Shown: in pieces, positions 24,663-33,319 of the stretch
Layout: each line of letters opens with the position of its first letter
Position numbering within the stretch: the stretch's first letter is position 1
Source: DASQPA01 sp963757335
GTDB taxonomy: Bacteria > Acidobacteriota > Thermoanaerobaculia > Multivoradales > UBA5704
Assembly (NCBI GenBank): GCA_963757335.1
Contig: CAVWRJ010000021.1
Coordinates: forward strand, 62,001 to 126,000
Length of the DNA stretch: 64,000 nt
Direction: 5' to 3'
The notes under the pieces: generated by a model
Databases searched by the model: none
Told to the model about the DNA's origin: nothing
Seen by the model: only the letters and a program-made list of their open reading frames with translations
Position numbers and translations under genes: made by a program

Positions 24663-26043
24663 ATGCGACCTTTCTCTTCCGCCCTCCTCGGAGCGGCGAT
24701 GACCGTCTTTTCGCTCTCTTCTCTGGCCGCTGCCTGTCCGGCCCGAGCCCAGGATTCCATGCCGGGCATGGAGCACGACAAGTCCGGCAACCCATCCGGC
24801 GACATGTCCGGCATGCCTGGGATGGAAGGCATGCACGACATGCACGGCATGAACATGCACGGCATGAAGATGATGCCGGGCTTTCTCGGCCCCTACGGAA
24901 TGACCCGGGAGTCCTCCGGTACCTCCTGGCAGCCGGAGTCGACACCCCACCACGGCTTCCACTTCACCGCCGGCCCCTGGCAGATGATGCTCCACGGCGG
25001 GGCGACCCTCGTCTCCGACCACCAGGGAGGGAGGCGCGGCGACGACGACGTCTGGAGCTCCAACATGCTGATGGTGATGGGCAGCCGCCAGGCCGGTCCC
25101 GGCCGGCTGGGGGTGCGGGTGATGCTCTCGGCCGAGCCCTGGACGATCGGCGCCAAGGGTTACCCGCTTCTCCTCCAGACCGGCGAGACGGCCGACGGAG
25201 TCCACCGGCTGATCGACCGGCAGCATCCGCACGACCTCTTCATGGAGATCGCCGGCACCTACAGTCTGCCGCTCTCGGGGAAGGATTCGGTCTTCCTCTA
25301 CGCCGGCCTCCCCGGCGAGCCGGCCCTCGGCCCCACCGCCTTCCCGCACCGGCTCTCGGCGATGGACAACCCGGAGGCGCCGATCGCCCACCACTGGCTC
25401 GACTCGACCCACATCAGCTTCGGGGTGACGACCCTCGGCTGGGTGCACGACCGGTGGAAGCTCGAAGGCTCGCTCTTCAACGGCCGCGAGCCCGACCAGA
25501 ACCGGACCAACATCGAGACCGGGCCGCTCGACTCCTATTCTTTCCGCGCCTCCTACCAGCCGACCGCGGACTGGTCGCTCCAGGTGAGCTCGGGCCGCCT
25601 GCGCCGGCCGGAGCAGCTGGAGCCGGGGGTCGACACCACCCGCACCACGGCCTCGGCGACGTACAACCGGCCGGGGACCGAAGGGCGGAACTGGCAGACG
25701 ACCTTCGCCTGGGGGCGAAACGCCAAGTCCTCCGGCCACACCCTCGAACGCGCTCCTCCTCGAATCGTCGGCGAGCTTCGGCCCGGCGGGGCGGCACACG
25801 GTCTTCGGCCGCGCCGAGCGGGTCGAGGAGGACGAGCTCTTCTTGGACGGCGAGCCGCTCGCCGGCCGCATCTTCACCACCAACAAGCTCTCGGCCGGCT
25901 ACATCTACGACCTGCTGCAGCGGAATGGCATGCGCTTCGGCCTCGGCGGGGTGGGGAGCGTCGCGGTCCTCCCCTCGGCGCTCGATCCGGCCTATGGGAA
26001 GAGCCCGTTTTCCTGGATGGTGTTCCTGCGAGCGCGGAACTGA
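24663..26043 (+). CDS. Met/His-rich exported outer-membrane-like protein (frameshifted)
   Basis: A signal peptide (FSSALLGAAMTVFSLSSLAAACPARAQ) is followed by a striking segment (about 30-75) with repeated MPGM, MSGM, MHDMHGMNMHGMKMM, a likely copper/silver-binding region. The rest is beta-rich and resembles an outer-membrane barrel: WQMMLHGGATLVSDHQGG, LGVRVMLSAEPWTIG, GLPGEPALGPTAFPHRLSAMDNPEAPIAHHWLDSTHISFGV, WKLEGSLFNGREPDQNRTNIE. This composition is seen in uncharacterised proteins of metal-resistance loci. The frame breaks near 25749 by one extra base. The other frame continues (GRHTVFGRAERVEEDELFLDGEPLAGRIFTTNKLSAGYIYD...) to a stop at 26043 and ends like a barrel strand (FSWMVFLRAR). 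Confidence 0.75.
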
Positions 26044-26060
26044 GGATCAGGGGGCTGGGC

Positions 26061-26462
26061 TCAAGCGAGCGTCGCCTCGCAGACCTTCGCCGTGTCGGCG
26101 TACTGGCGGAAGCGCACGATCCGGCCGTCCCGGACGTCGTAGACGTGGGCGAAGGCAGCGTTCGTGGACTTGCCGGTGGCCTTGAAGGTGCCGCCGTACT
26201 CCCCGAGGGCGACGATCGTCTCCCCGGCGTCCAGCCACTGCTGGACGTTGGCCTGCCAGCCGATCCAGTCCGCGGCGAAGCGGAGGAAGACCCCGTGGAG
26301 CACCGCGTCCGCCCCGACCTGGCGTCCGCCGCCGGGGAAGCCGGCGTTCTGAATCCACTCGATCTCGGGGTGGAAGATCTCGCGGACGGCGGCGAGGTCG
26401 CCTCTGGAGAGCGCACGGTACATCTCCTGGACGACGGCGAGGTTGTTCATAACTTTGTTCAT
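26061..26462 (-). CDS. SnoaL-like NTF2-fold protein
   Basis: This 133-residue protein starts at ATG 26462 (or 26450). The sequence MNNLAVVQEMYRALSRGDLAAVREIFHPEIEWIQNAGFPGGGRQVGADAVLHGVFLRFAADW is the typical start of the SnoaL-like ketosteroid-isomerase-related family. The second half (GETIVALGEYGGTFKATGKSTNAAFAHVYDVRDGRIVRFRQYADTAKV) completes the cone. It is cytoplasmic with no signal peptide. The family includes small-molecule isomerases and binding proteins, and the ligand is unknown. It converges on the Met-rich gene, 17 bp away. Confidence 0.85.
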   Translation of the reverse strand: MNKVMNNLAVVQEMYRALSRGDLAAVREIFHPEIEWIQNAGFPGGGRQVGADAVLHGVFLRFAADWIGWQANVQQWLDAGETIVALGEYGGTFKATGKSTNAAFAHVYDVRDGRIVRFRQYADTAKVCEATLA

Positions 26463-26499
26463 GGCTGGGGAGACTCTATCGCACCCGTGGCAGGGTACG

Positions 26500-26949
26500 T
26501 CACCAGTGGCGTTCCGTGCTGAAGGTGACCTCCAGGCGCCCTTCGCGGGCTGCGGAGTCGAGGTTCCTGGCCTGCATGCAGACCGAGAGGAGAACGCCCT
26601 GTCGCCGCGTTTCGTAGTGGCTGGGGAACCACTCGAAACGGGCATCCGGACCGCAGCTCCAGAGCTGCCTGGTCTTGTCCAGGCTACAGGTCTGCCAGAG
26701 CTTCGTTCCAACCTTGCGGGTGGAGAGCTCGACCTCCTCGACGTGGATTTCGGCGGGCATGATCGCGCAGACCTCCTTGCACCGGCCCGGCCCGCACCGT
26801 GAGTCCTGTCGATCGGCGCCGGTGGGCGGGGTGTACCCGGGGAAGGGCATGGTGACGGCGGTGCTGCTGTCGGTCTGGACCTCCTGGCTCGTGGCAGGGA
26901 GGGTCACCAGGAAGGTGAGGGCGGTCAGGATGGCTGTCCGGAGGAGCAT
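26500..26949 (-). CDS. Exported cysteine-containing hypothetical protein
   Basis: This 149-residue protein has a signal peptide (LLRTAILTALTFLVTLPATSQ). The mature chain has paired cysteines in DSRCGPGRCKEVCAIMPAEIHVEEVELS, LWQTCSLDKTRQLWSCGPD and LLSVCMQARN (six in all), which suits disulfides in the periplasm or outside. The ending DSAAREGRLEVTFSTERHW looks beta-stranded. I do not recognise a family. It is 45 bp downstream of the UspA gene on the same strand but may have its own promoter. Confidence 0.55.
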   Translation of the reverse strand: MLLRTAILTALTFLVTLPATSQEVQTDSSTAVTMPFPGYTPPTGADRQDSRCGPGRCKEVCAIMPAEIHVEEVELSTRKVGTKLWQTCSLDKTRQLWSCGPDARFEWFPSHYETRRQGVLLSVCMQARNLDSAAREGRLEVTFSTERHW

Positions 26950-26994
26950 GGGATCATCCTTCCTTTCAGAGTCTCGGGTCTTCGGTCACGGCCC

Positions 26995-27411
26995 CTACTT
27001 CGCCCGCAGCAGGAGCACGGGGACGTCGACGCTGTGCTGGACGCGGCTCGCGGTGACGCCGAGGAAGAGGTCGGCCCAGAAGCGGTGCCCGTGGGTGCTC
27101 ATGGCGACCAGGTCGCACCCCTTCTCGCGCACCCAGCGGACGATCTCCTTCGCCGGCTCGCCGAAGGCGAGCTCCACCTGGGCCGGGATGCCCGCCGCCT
27201 CGAACTCGGCGCGGATGCGGTCCAAGTAGGCGGTGTCGTCCGCGATCTCGGGGCTGATCGCGTCCGACCCGAAGAGGCGGGCGGCCCAGCCGGTCGCCAC
27301 GTGGAGGAGCACGATGCGGCCGCCGGTCAGCTTGGCGAGCGGCTTGACGTGCTCGATGATGGCGCGGTCGGTCTTCGAGTTGTCTAAGGTGAGCAGGATC
27401 GACTGGTACAT
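26995..27411 (-). CDS. Universal stress protein (UspA family)
   Basis: This 138-residue single-domain Usp starts MYQSILLTLDNSKTDRAIIEHVKPLAKLTGGRIVLLHVATGW, the standard beta1-alpha1-beta2 core. It ends with the nucleotide-binding signature LVAMSTHGHRFWADLFLGVTASRVQHSVDVPVLLLRAK (family G2-x-G9-xS pattern, here with HGHRFW in place of the usual HGRxG). These proteins bind ATP or AMP and modulate stress responses or transporters. It follows mntH by 33 bp on the same strand, a pairing that suggests it modulates or is co-induced with the metal transporter. Confidence 0.92.
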   Translation of the reverse strand: MYQSILLTLDNSKTDRAIIEHVKPLAKLTGGRIVLLHVATGWAARLFGSDAISPEIADDTAYLDRIRAEFEAAGIPAQVELAFGEPAKEIVRWVREKGCDLVAMSTHGHRFWADLFLGVTASRVQHSVDVPVLLLRAK

Positions 27412-27444
27412 GGCCTCCTCGGGTCGTGCGTCGGCCGCCGGGGC

Positions 27445-28854
27445 TTATCCGCCCGCGCCGCCGAAGATCATGAGCCAGGTCTCCTTCAACGCGTCCGGCA
27501 GACCGTAGAGGTCCATTCCGGTGATGAGGAGCGCGCTCGCCCAGCCGGCGGTAGCGAGGAACCAGCCGTTCTTCCAGGTCCCCAGGCGCGCCCGCGAGCT
27601 GGTGAAGTAGAGGAGCGGGAACATGGCGAACGGCAGCTGTAGCGCGAGCACCACCTGGCTGAGCGTCAGCAGATCGGTGACGCTGCCGTCGCCCCGCAGG
27701 CCGATGACGAGCACCGCCGGCAGAATGGCGAGCGAGCGCGTGATGAGCCGCCTCACCCACGGCGAAATCTGCCAGTGCATGAACCCTTCCATCACCACCT
27801 GCCCGGCGAGCGTGCCGGTGATCGTGCTGCTCTGCCCGCTCGCCAGAAGAGCGACGGCGAAGAGCGCGCTCGCCGCGACCGTCCCCAGGAGCGGCGCCAA
27901 GGTCAGGTAGGCGATCCGGATCCAGTCGCTCTGCGGGCTGAAGACGACCCGCTGACCGCCGGGAATGAGCACCTGGCTCTTGCCGAAGAAGACCATCGCC
28001 GCCAGCACCAGGATCGCCGCGTTGACAAAGAACGCCACGGTGAGCGCCACCGTCGAGTCGATCGTGTTGAACCGGATCGCGCGCTTGACCGAGGCCGCGT
28101 CCTTCTGCAGCTTCCGGCTCTGCACCAGCGCCGAGTGCAGGTACAGGTTGTGCGGCATGACGGTCGCGCCGATGATCCCGATCGCGACGTAGATCATACC
28201 CTTCTGCCGGAAGCCCGGCGTCAGGAGGGAGTGCCCCATCTCGAGGAAGCCGGGCCGGGTCGCCGGCAGGACGAAGAGCTCGATCCCGTAGCAGACGCCG
28301 ATCGTCGCCACGAGGAGGAAGATGACGGCCTCGATGGTGCGCATGCCGAACCGCTGGAGCCCGAGGAGGAGGAGGACGTCGAGGCCGGTGATGATGACCG
28401 CCCAGAGGAGCGGGATGTGGAACAGCAGGTTGAGCGCCACCGCGCTCCCCAGCACCTCGGCGAGATCGCAGGCGCCGATCGCCACCTCGGTGAGGAGCCA
28501 GTTGGGCCACCGGGTCCACCCCGGCAGCCAGTCGCGGGAGCACTGCGCCAGGTCCTTGCCGGTGACCACCCCCAGCCGGGCGGCGATCACCTGGAGGACG
28601 ATCGCCATGCTGCTCGCCAGAGCGACCACCCAGAGCAGGCCATACTTGAACTGGGCGCCCGCCTGCAGGTCGGTGCCCCAGTTGCCGGGGTCCATATAGC
28701 CGACGCTGACGAGAAACGCCGGCCCCACGAACGCTCGCCACTGCCGCCAGAACCCCTCGCCGGAAGGGGGCACCGCCACCGTCGAGTGCATCCCCTCCAG
28801 CGACCGGTGCCCCACCGGCCGGGGCTCCGGAAGATCGATTCCCTCTATGCTCAT
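27445..28854 (-). CDS. mntH: NRAMP-family Mn2+/Fe2+ transporter
   Basis: This 469-residue protein has 11 predicted helices. The metal site is intact: GYMDPGNWGTDLQAGAQF on TM1 (Asp and Asn of DPGN) and MPHNLYLHSALVQSRKL on TM6 (Met and His of MPHN). Other NRAMP landmarks are GACDLAEVLGSAVALNLLF and SGQSSTITGTLAGQVVMEGFMHWQISPWVRRLITRSLAILPAV, the consensus transport motif. It imports Mn2+ (and Fe2+) with protons. The N-terminal 45 residues are longer than usual. The universal stress protein gene follows in the same operon. Confidence 0.95.
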   Translation of the reverse strand: MSIEGIDLPEPRPVGHRSLEGMHSTVAVPPSGEGFWRQWRAFVGPAFLVSVGYMDPGNWGTDLQAGAQFKYGLLWVVALASSMAIVLQVIAARLGVVTGKDLAQCSRDWLPGWTRWPNWLLTEVAIGACDLAEVLGSAVALNLLFHIPLLWAVIITGLDVLLLLGLQRFGMRTIEAVIFLLVATIGVCYGIELFVLPATRPGFLEMGHSLLTPGFRQKGMIYVAIGIIGATVMPHNLYLHSALVQSRKLQKDAASVKRAIRFNTIDSTVALTVAFFVNAAILVLAAMVFFGKSQVLIPGGQRVVFSPQSDWIRIAYLTLAPLLGTVAASALFAVALLASGQSSTITGTLAGQVVMEGFMHWQISPWVRRLITRSLAILPAVLVIGLRGDGSVTDLLTLSQVVLALQLPFAMFPLLYFTSSRARLGTWKNGWFLATAGWASALLITGMDLYGLPDALKETWLMIFGGAGG

Positions 28855-29020
28855 ACGCTTTTCCTACGCCTCGCCTGTCACCTCGGGCGGCGCTTTCGAG
28901 CGGCGCTTTCGGGTGCGCCGATTTTGAGTACTCGAAAAGTGTAGGCGATAGCGGTCGAAATAGGAAGGGCAAGAGTCGGCCCGCCGCTTCGGGCCTGTGT
29001 ATGATCCCCGTGGCCGGCCT

Positions 29021-30808
29021 ATGGACCACCTGATCCTCACCTTCGTCATCCTCGGGGTCTCGATCGCGCTCTTTCTCTCCGAGAAGCTGCGGCCCGACCT
29101 CGTGGCCCTCCTGGCGCTCGTCGCCCTCGGCGCCACCGGGGTGCTCACCTCCGACGAGACCTTCTCGGGGTTCAGCCGCTCGGCGGTAATCACCATCCTG
29201 GCGATCTACATCCTCGCCATGGGGCTCGAACGGACGGGAGTCACCCGGCAGGTGGGCAGCCTGCTGATCCGGGTCGCCGGCCGGGAGGAGGGGCGGCTGG
29301 TCGTCGTCGTCATGCTGGCGGGGGCGTTCCTGTCGCTCTTCATGAACAACATCGCCGCCGCCTCGGTCCTCCTGCCGGCGGTCTCCGGGGCGGCCCGGCG
29401 CTCGGGGGTCACCCCGGCGCGGCTCCTCATGCCGCTCGCCTTCGGGACCATCCTGGGCGGCATGGCGACCCTCTTCACCACCACCAACATCGTCGTCAGC
29501 AGCCTGCTCCGCGACCACGACCTGCCGGGCTACGGGGTCTTCTCCTTCCTGCCGTTCGGACTGCCGATCGTCTTCATCGGCGTCCTCTACATGGCCCTCT
29601 GGGGCCGGCTCAAGCTCCCGGCCCAGTCGCCGGCCGAGAAGCTCGCCGACCTCGAACGCCGGGAGAACGACCTCGCCGCGGTCTACCACCTGGGGGAGCG
29701 GGTCCGGCGGGCGGGCGTCCCGGCGCGGTCGCCGCTCATCGGCAAGACGCTGGAGGGGAGCGGCCTGCGCCAGAGCTACGGCCTCTCCGTCCTCGGCATC
29801 GAGCGCGGCGGCCGGATGATCCCGGCGCCGCCGCCGGACAGCGTCGTCGAGGAGGAGGACATCCTCTTCCTGAACGGCGAGCCGCGCGGCCCGGAAGGCG
29901 AGCTCGAGGTGCTGCCGGCCCAGAACTTTCGGGAGAGCGAGATCGAGTCGGCGGCGGTCGGCATCTTCGAGGCCGTCCTCTCGCCGCGCTCGCGGCTCAT
30001 CGGCCAGACGCTCCGCGACTGCCACTTCAGAGACCGCTACGGGATGACCGTGATCGCCATCTGGCGCGCCGGCAAGCCGCTCCGCCGGGGGCTCTCCGAG
30101 CTGCCCTTCGAGCTCGGCGACGGCCTCCTCCTCCAGGGCGGCCGCGCTCACCTCTCCCGGCTGCGCACCGATCCCGACTTGATCCTCCTCGGCGGCGACG
30201 AGGAGGCGCCGCTCGCGACCGGCAAGAGCCGGCTGGCCTTGGGGATCATGCTGGTCACCCTGGCGCTCGCGGCCTCGGGGCTGCTCCCGGTGGGGGAGGT
30301 GATGCTCGGCGGGGCGCTCGCCATGGTCCTCTCGGGAGTCCTCAACATGGACCAGGCCTACCAGGCGATCGAGTGGAAGAGCGTCTTTCTGGTCGCCGGC
30401 ATGCTGCCGATGGGCATCGCGATGACCAAGACCGGCGCCGCCGCCCTCCTCACCCGCTGGCTGATCGCCCTCCTGGGCGGTGCCGGCCCCGTGGCCCTCC
30501 TGGCCGGGCTCGTTCTGCTCGCCGCCCTCCTCACCCAGGCGATGAACGGCGCCGCGGTGGCCGCCGTCCTCGCCCCGGTAGCCATTCAGACCGCCCAGCA
30601 GGTGGGCGCCAATCCGCGCGCCATGGCGATGGGAGTGGCCTTAGCGACCTCCATGGCCTTCTTGACTCCGCTCGGTCACCCGGTCAACGTCCTGGTGATG
30701 GGCCCCGGCGGCTACAGCTTCCGCGACTACCTGCGGGTGGGGTTGCCGCTTTTCCTGATTGCCGGGGTGCTGATCGTGGCGTTGGTGCCGCTCGTCTGGG
30801 GGCTTTGA
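29021..30808 (+). CDS. SLC13/DASS-type permease with two TrkA-C domains
   Basis: This protein of about 595 residues begins MDHLILTFVILGVSIALFLSEKLRPDLVALLALVALGATGVLTSDETFSGFS, the standard N-terminus of CitM/DASS permeases of the SLC13 type. FMNNIAAASVLLPAV carries an SNxxA-like substrate/Na+ motif. The cytoplasmic middle has two RCK_C/TrkA-C domains (SPLIGKTLEGSGLRQSYGLSVLGIERGG and SRLIGQTLRDCHFRDRYGMTVIAIWRAG). The second half repeats the membrane scaffold and ends with TQAMNGAAVAAVLAPVAIQTA and LTPLGHPVNVLVMGPGGYSFRDYLRVGLP. Likely substrates are sulfate or dicarboxylates. ATG 29021 is preferred to GTG 28997. Confidence 0.9.
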   Translation: MDHLILTFVILGVSIALFLSEKLRPDLVALLALVALGATGVLTSDETFSGFSRSAVITILAIYILAMGLERTGVTRQVGSLLIRVAGREEGRLVVVVMLAGAFLSLFMNNIAAASVLLPAVSGAARRSGVTPARLLMPLAFGTILGGMATLFTTTNIVVSSLLRDHDLPGYGVFSFLPFGLPIVFIGVLYMALWGRLKLPAQSPAEKLADLERRENDLAAVYHLGERVRRAGVPARSPLIGKTLEGSGLRQSYGLSVLGIERGGRMIPAPPPDSVVEEEDILFLNGEPRGPEGELEVLPAQNFRESEIESAAVGIFEAVLSPRSRLIGQTLRDCHFRDRYGMTVIAIWRAGKPLRRGLSELPFELGDGLLLQGGRAHLSRLRTDPDLILLGGDEEAPLATGKSRLALGIMLVTLALAASGLLPVGEVMLGGALAMVLSGVLNMDQAYQAIEWKSVFLVAGMLPMGIAMTKTGAAALLTRWLIALLGGAGPVALLAGLVLLAALLTQAMNGAAVAAVLAPVAIQTAQQVGANPRAMAMGVALATSMAFLTPLGHPVNVLVMGPGGYSFRDYLRVGLPLFLIAGVLIVALVPLVWGL

Positions 30809-30923
30809 GGATGCCGCTGATCGAGATGCCAGCCGTCGGGTGAGCTGAGCGGTCCCCTCCCGCCCCCTGGCGCCCGCCCCTTTCCTGGCGTAGAATCCGT
30901 TCACCTTTACGGGGACGGATGTA

Positions 30924-32078
30924 GTGAATCGCAGGGACTTCCTCCGGGCGGGGGTGTTGGCCGGCGCCAGCACTCTCGGTGCGCCCATGCTCAACCTCGG
31001 GCGCTTCCGGCTCTTCGCCGACGACCGGATCGAGCACTCCGGGCGTGCGATCGACCTCGTCGCCAAGGCGACGGTGATCGACATGCTCGGCCTCCTCACT
31101 CTCGACTGGCCCAAGCTCGACCTCTGGCTCCGCGAGCCGCAGCGCTTCGCTGCCGCCGACCTCCGGCGCTTCCAGGGCTCGGGGATTCAGGTCTTCCATC
31201 CGGCGGTCGACACCGACGATGCCGATCCCGCCGCCGCGGCCGAGCGCTGGATGGACGGCTGGAACCACCTGATCGGCAGTCGCCCCGACTGCTTTCTGCG
31301 GATCGACTCCGCTGCCGATCTCGACCGCGCCCGGCGGCTGCGGCGGATCGGCATCGTCGTCGGCTTCCAGAACTCCGACCACTTCGAGACCGCCGCGGAC
31401 GTCGCCCGGTTCCATCGCCAGGGGCAGCGGGTCTCCCAGCTCACCTACAACGAGAAGAACCGCCTCGGCTGCGGCTGCAAGGAGCCCCTGGACGCCGGCC
31501 TCTCTTCCTACGGCGCCGAGATCGTGCAGGCGATGAACCGGGTGGGGATGGCGATCGACGTCTCCCACTGCTCCGAGCGCACCTGCCTGGACGCCTTCTC
31601 GGTGTCGAACCGGCCGGTCCTCGTCACCCACGCCAACTGCCGGGCCCTGGTCGCGCAGCCGCGCTGCAAGTCGGACGCGGTGATCCGGGCCCTGGCCGCC
31701 CGTGGCGGGGTGATGGGGATCACGACGGTCCCGGCCTTCGTGCACGCTTCCGGGCCGGCCACCTTCGAGCACGTCCTCGATCACTTCGACCACGTCGCCC
31801 GGCTCGCCGGCGTCGAGCACGTCGGCCTGGGGAGCGACACCGATTTGGATGCCCTCGACCCGCGGACCGGCCGGGTCCGCCCGAGGTACGCCGTCGCCGG
31901 TCTCGATCATCCGCGGCGGGTCTTCGATCTCGCCGAGGGGCTCCTGCGCCGCGGCTACGGCGAGCCGGACGTGGAGCTCGTGCTGGGCGGCAACTTCGCC
32001 CGCGTGCTCGGCCAGATCTGGGACGGACCGGCGGCGCCATCGGGGCTTGACCCCTTCCTGCATCAGCGGGCACACTGA
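30924..32078 (+). CDS. Exported M19 (membrane dipeptidase) homologue with altered metal site
   Basis: This 384-residue protein has a twin-arginine signal NRRDFLRAGVLAGASTLG. The TIM-barrel of peptidase M19 is recognisable: RVSQLTYNEKNRLGCGCKEPLDAGLSSYGAEIVQAMNRVGMAIDVSHCSERTCLDAFSVSNRPVLVTHANCRAL retains the two later His ligands, and HVGLGSDTDLD gives the final Asp. However, the N-terminal HxD dyad is replaced (ATVIDMLGLLTLD), and the bridging Glu position reads VVGFQNSDHFE. The protein may therefore bind one metal or none and act as a non-dipeptidase variant. The start is GTG 30924. Confidence 0.85.
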   Translation: MNRRDFLRAGVLAGASTLGAPMLNLGRFRLFADDRIEHSGRAIDLVAKATVIDMLGLLTLDWPKLDLWLREPQRFAAADLRRFQGSGIQVFHPAVDTDDADPAAAAERWMDGWNHLIGSRPDCFLRIDSAADLDRARRLRRIGIVVGFQNSDHFETAADVARFHRQGQRVSQLTYNEKNRLGCGCKEPLDAGLSSYGAEIVQAMNRVGMAIDVSHCSERTCLDAFSVSNRPVLVTHANCRALVAQPRCKSDAVIRALAARGGVMGITTVPAFVHASGPATFEHVLDHFDHVARLAGVEHVGLGSDTDLDALDPRTGRVRPRYAVAGLDHPRRVFDLAEGLLRRGYGEPDVELVLGGNFARVLGQIWDGPAAPSGLDPFLHQRAH

Positions 32079-32236
32079 CCGGCTGCACGCCTCGCCGCCG
32101 GCGGTCGGACGCGTACGGGGTGGCCCGAGCGGCGCTCGAGCTCTGAGAATGGGTGGCACTCTGTCATCACTCAGTCAGGGCGGTGCGAAAAGCTTGAGCT
32201 CGGCCGTCCAACGCTACAGCTATCAAGGAGCCGCCC

Positions 32237-33205
32237 ATGAAGAGATATGCGCCCGTGCTCGCCCTTTTTCTCCTCTCCTGTAGTACCAACCCTCCCCCTT
32301 CCGCGTCGCGGTTGGGGGCCGCCTCTCCGCCTCCGCCGGGGTGGACCGCGGGTCTCCCGGTCTACGACCATGTAGTGATCGTCGTCGAGGAGAACAAGGA
32401 TTACGAGCAGGTCGCCGGTCAACCCGCCGCTCCCTATATCAATCGGTTGCGTACCGAGGGTGCCAACCTCACGCGGATGTACGCCGAGGAGCATCACAGC
32501 GAAGGTAACTACTTCTGGCTGTTCTCCGGCAGCAACCAGAATATCGGATTCAACGACTTCATCCCCGCCCCGATCACCAAAAGCAATCTCGGAAAGCAGC
32601 TCCTCGACGCTGGCCGCTCGTTCGCCGGGTATTCCGAGAATCTGCCGTCGATCGGATCGACGGTGGAAGGCGACGGGCTCTACGCCCGCAAACACGTGCC
32701 CTGGATCACATTCTCCAACCTGCCCAACGGCAAGACGGTCGCCACCTCGTCGAACCTCAGGTTCAAGGATTTCCCCTCCGACCTTACGAAGCTCCCCACC
32801 GTGTCCTTCGTAATTCCAAACCTGATTAACGACATGCACGACGGATCGGTGCCGGGAAGCATCACCGCCGGCGACACCTGGTTACGGAAGAATCTGGACG
32901 GTTATTACCAATGGGCTAAGGAGCACAACAGTCTCCTGATCGTCACCTTCGACGAGAACGATCATGGGCCCACCGGCTTGACCGATCCCGCCGCCAAGGC
33001 GCCGGCCAAGCGCAATCGAATCGTCACGATCTTTGCCGGGGCCCATGTCAAGAGAGGGGATTTTGCGGAGGGGAAGGGCGTCACCCACGTTAATGTCCTG
33101 CGTACGCTAGAAGCCATGTACGGGCTCGCGCGCTCGGGTGCCCAACAGCCGCTCGCCCGCGCCGCGGGAATTTCGGACGACTTTCTCTCCGACATTTTCG
33201 AGTAG
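32237..33205 (+). CDS. Secreted phosphoesterase (acid phosphatase/phospholipase C family)
   Basis: This 322-residue protein has a lipoprotein-type signal (YAPVLALFLLSCSTNPPP, Cys acceptor). The phosphoesterase (PF04185-like) fold begins DHVVIVVEENKDYEQVAG, with the catalytic metal-binding Glu/Asn dyad. EEHHSEGNYFWLFSGSNQ follows, and the C-terminal metal site is LIVTFDENDHGPTG...RNRIVTIFAGAHVKRG...VTHVNVLRTLEAMYGL. Family members hydrolyse phosphate esters in the periplasm or outside the cell (AcpA-type acid phosphatases, phospholipases C). The short length favours acid phosphatase. It is followed by a small hairpin and then the S53 protease, in the same direction. Confidence 0.88.
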   Translation: MKRYAPVLALFLLSCSTNPPPSASRLGAASPPPPGWTAGLPVYDHVVIVVEENKDYEQVAGQPAAPYINRLRTEGANLTRMYAEEHHSEGNYFWLFSGSNQNIGFNDFIPAPITKSNLGKQLLDAGRSFAGYSENLPSIGSTVEGDGLYARKHVPWITFSNLPNGKTVATSSNLRFKDFPSDLTKLPTVSFVIPNLINDMHDGSVPGSITAGDTWLRKNLDGYYQWAKEHNSLLIVTFDENDHGPTGLTDPAAKAPAKRNRIVTIFAGAHVKRGDFAEGKGVTHVNVLRTLEAMYGLARSGAQQPLARAAGISDDFLSDIFE

Positions 33206-33265
33206 GGTTCCGAGTCCTCGATTTCAACGGACCCCATATCGATCGGCGGTTCCTATCTCCACCGT

Positions 33266-33281
33266 GAGGGGAAATCCCCTC
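33266..33281 (+). terminator. Short hairpin between phosphoesterase and S53 protease
   Basis: GAGGGG (33266-33271) pairs with CCCCTC (33276-33281) around AAAT. It has no T run and may attenuate read-through or stabilise the upstream mRNA. It lies 61 bp after the phosphoesterase stop. Confidence 0.4.
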
Positions 33282-33319
33282 CGCCTTCGTTCCTTCCTCC
33301 AGAATGGGAGGATTGAACG

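Noticed and set aside
26966..30151. A 1061-codon minus-strand frame across mntH and the SLC13 permease
   Set aside because: It is composition-driven Asp/Gly/Arg/His-rich translation antisense to one gene and out of frame with another; no family pattern.
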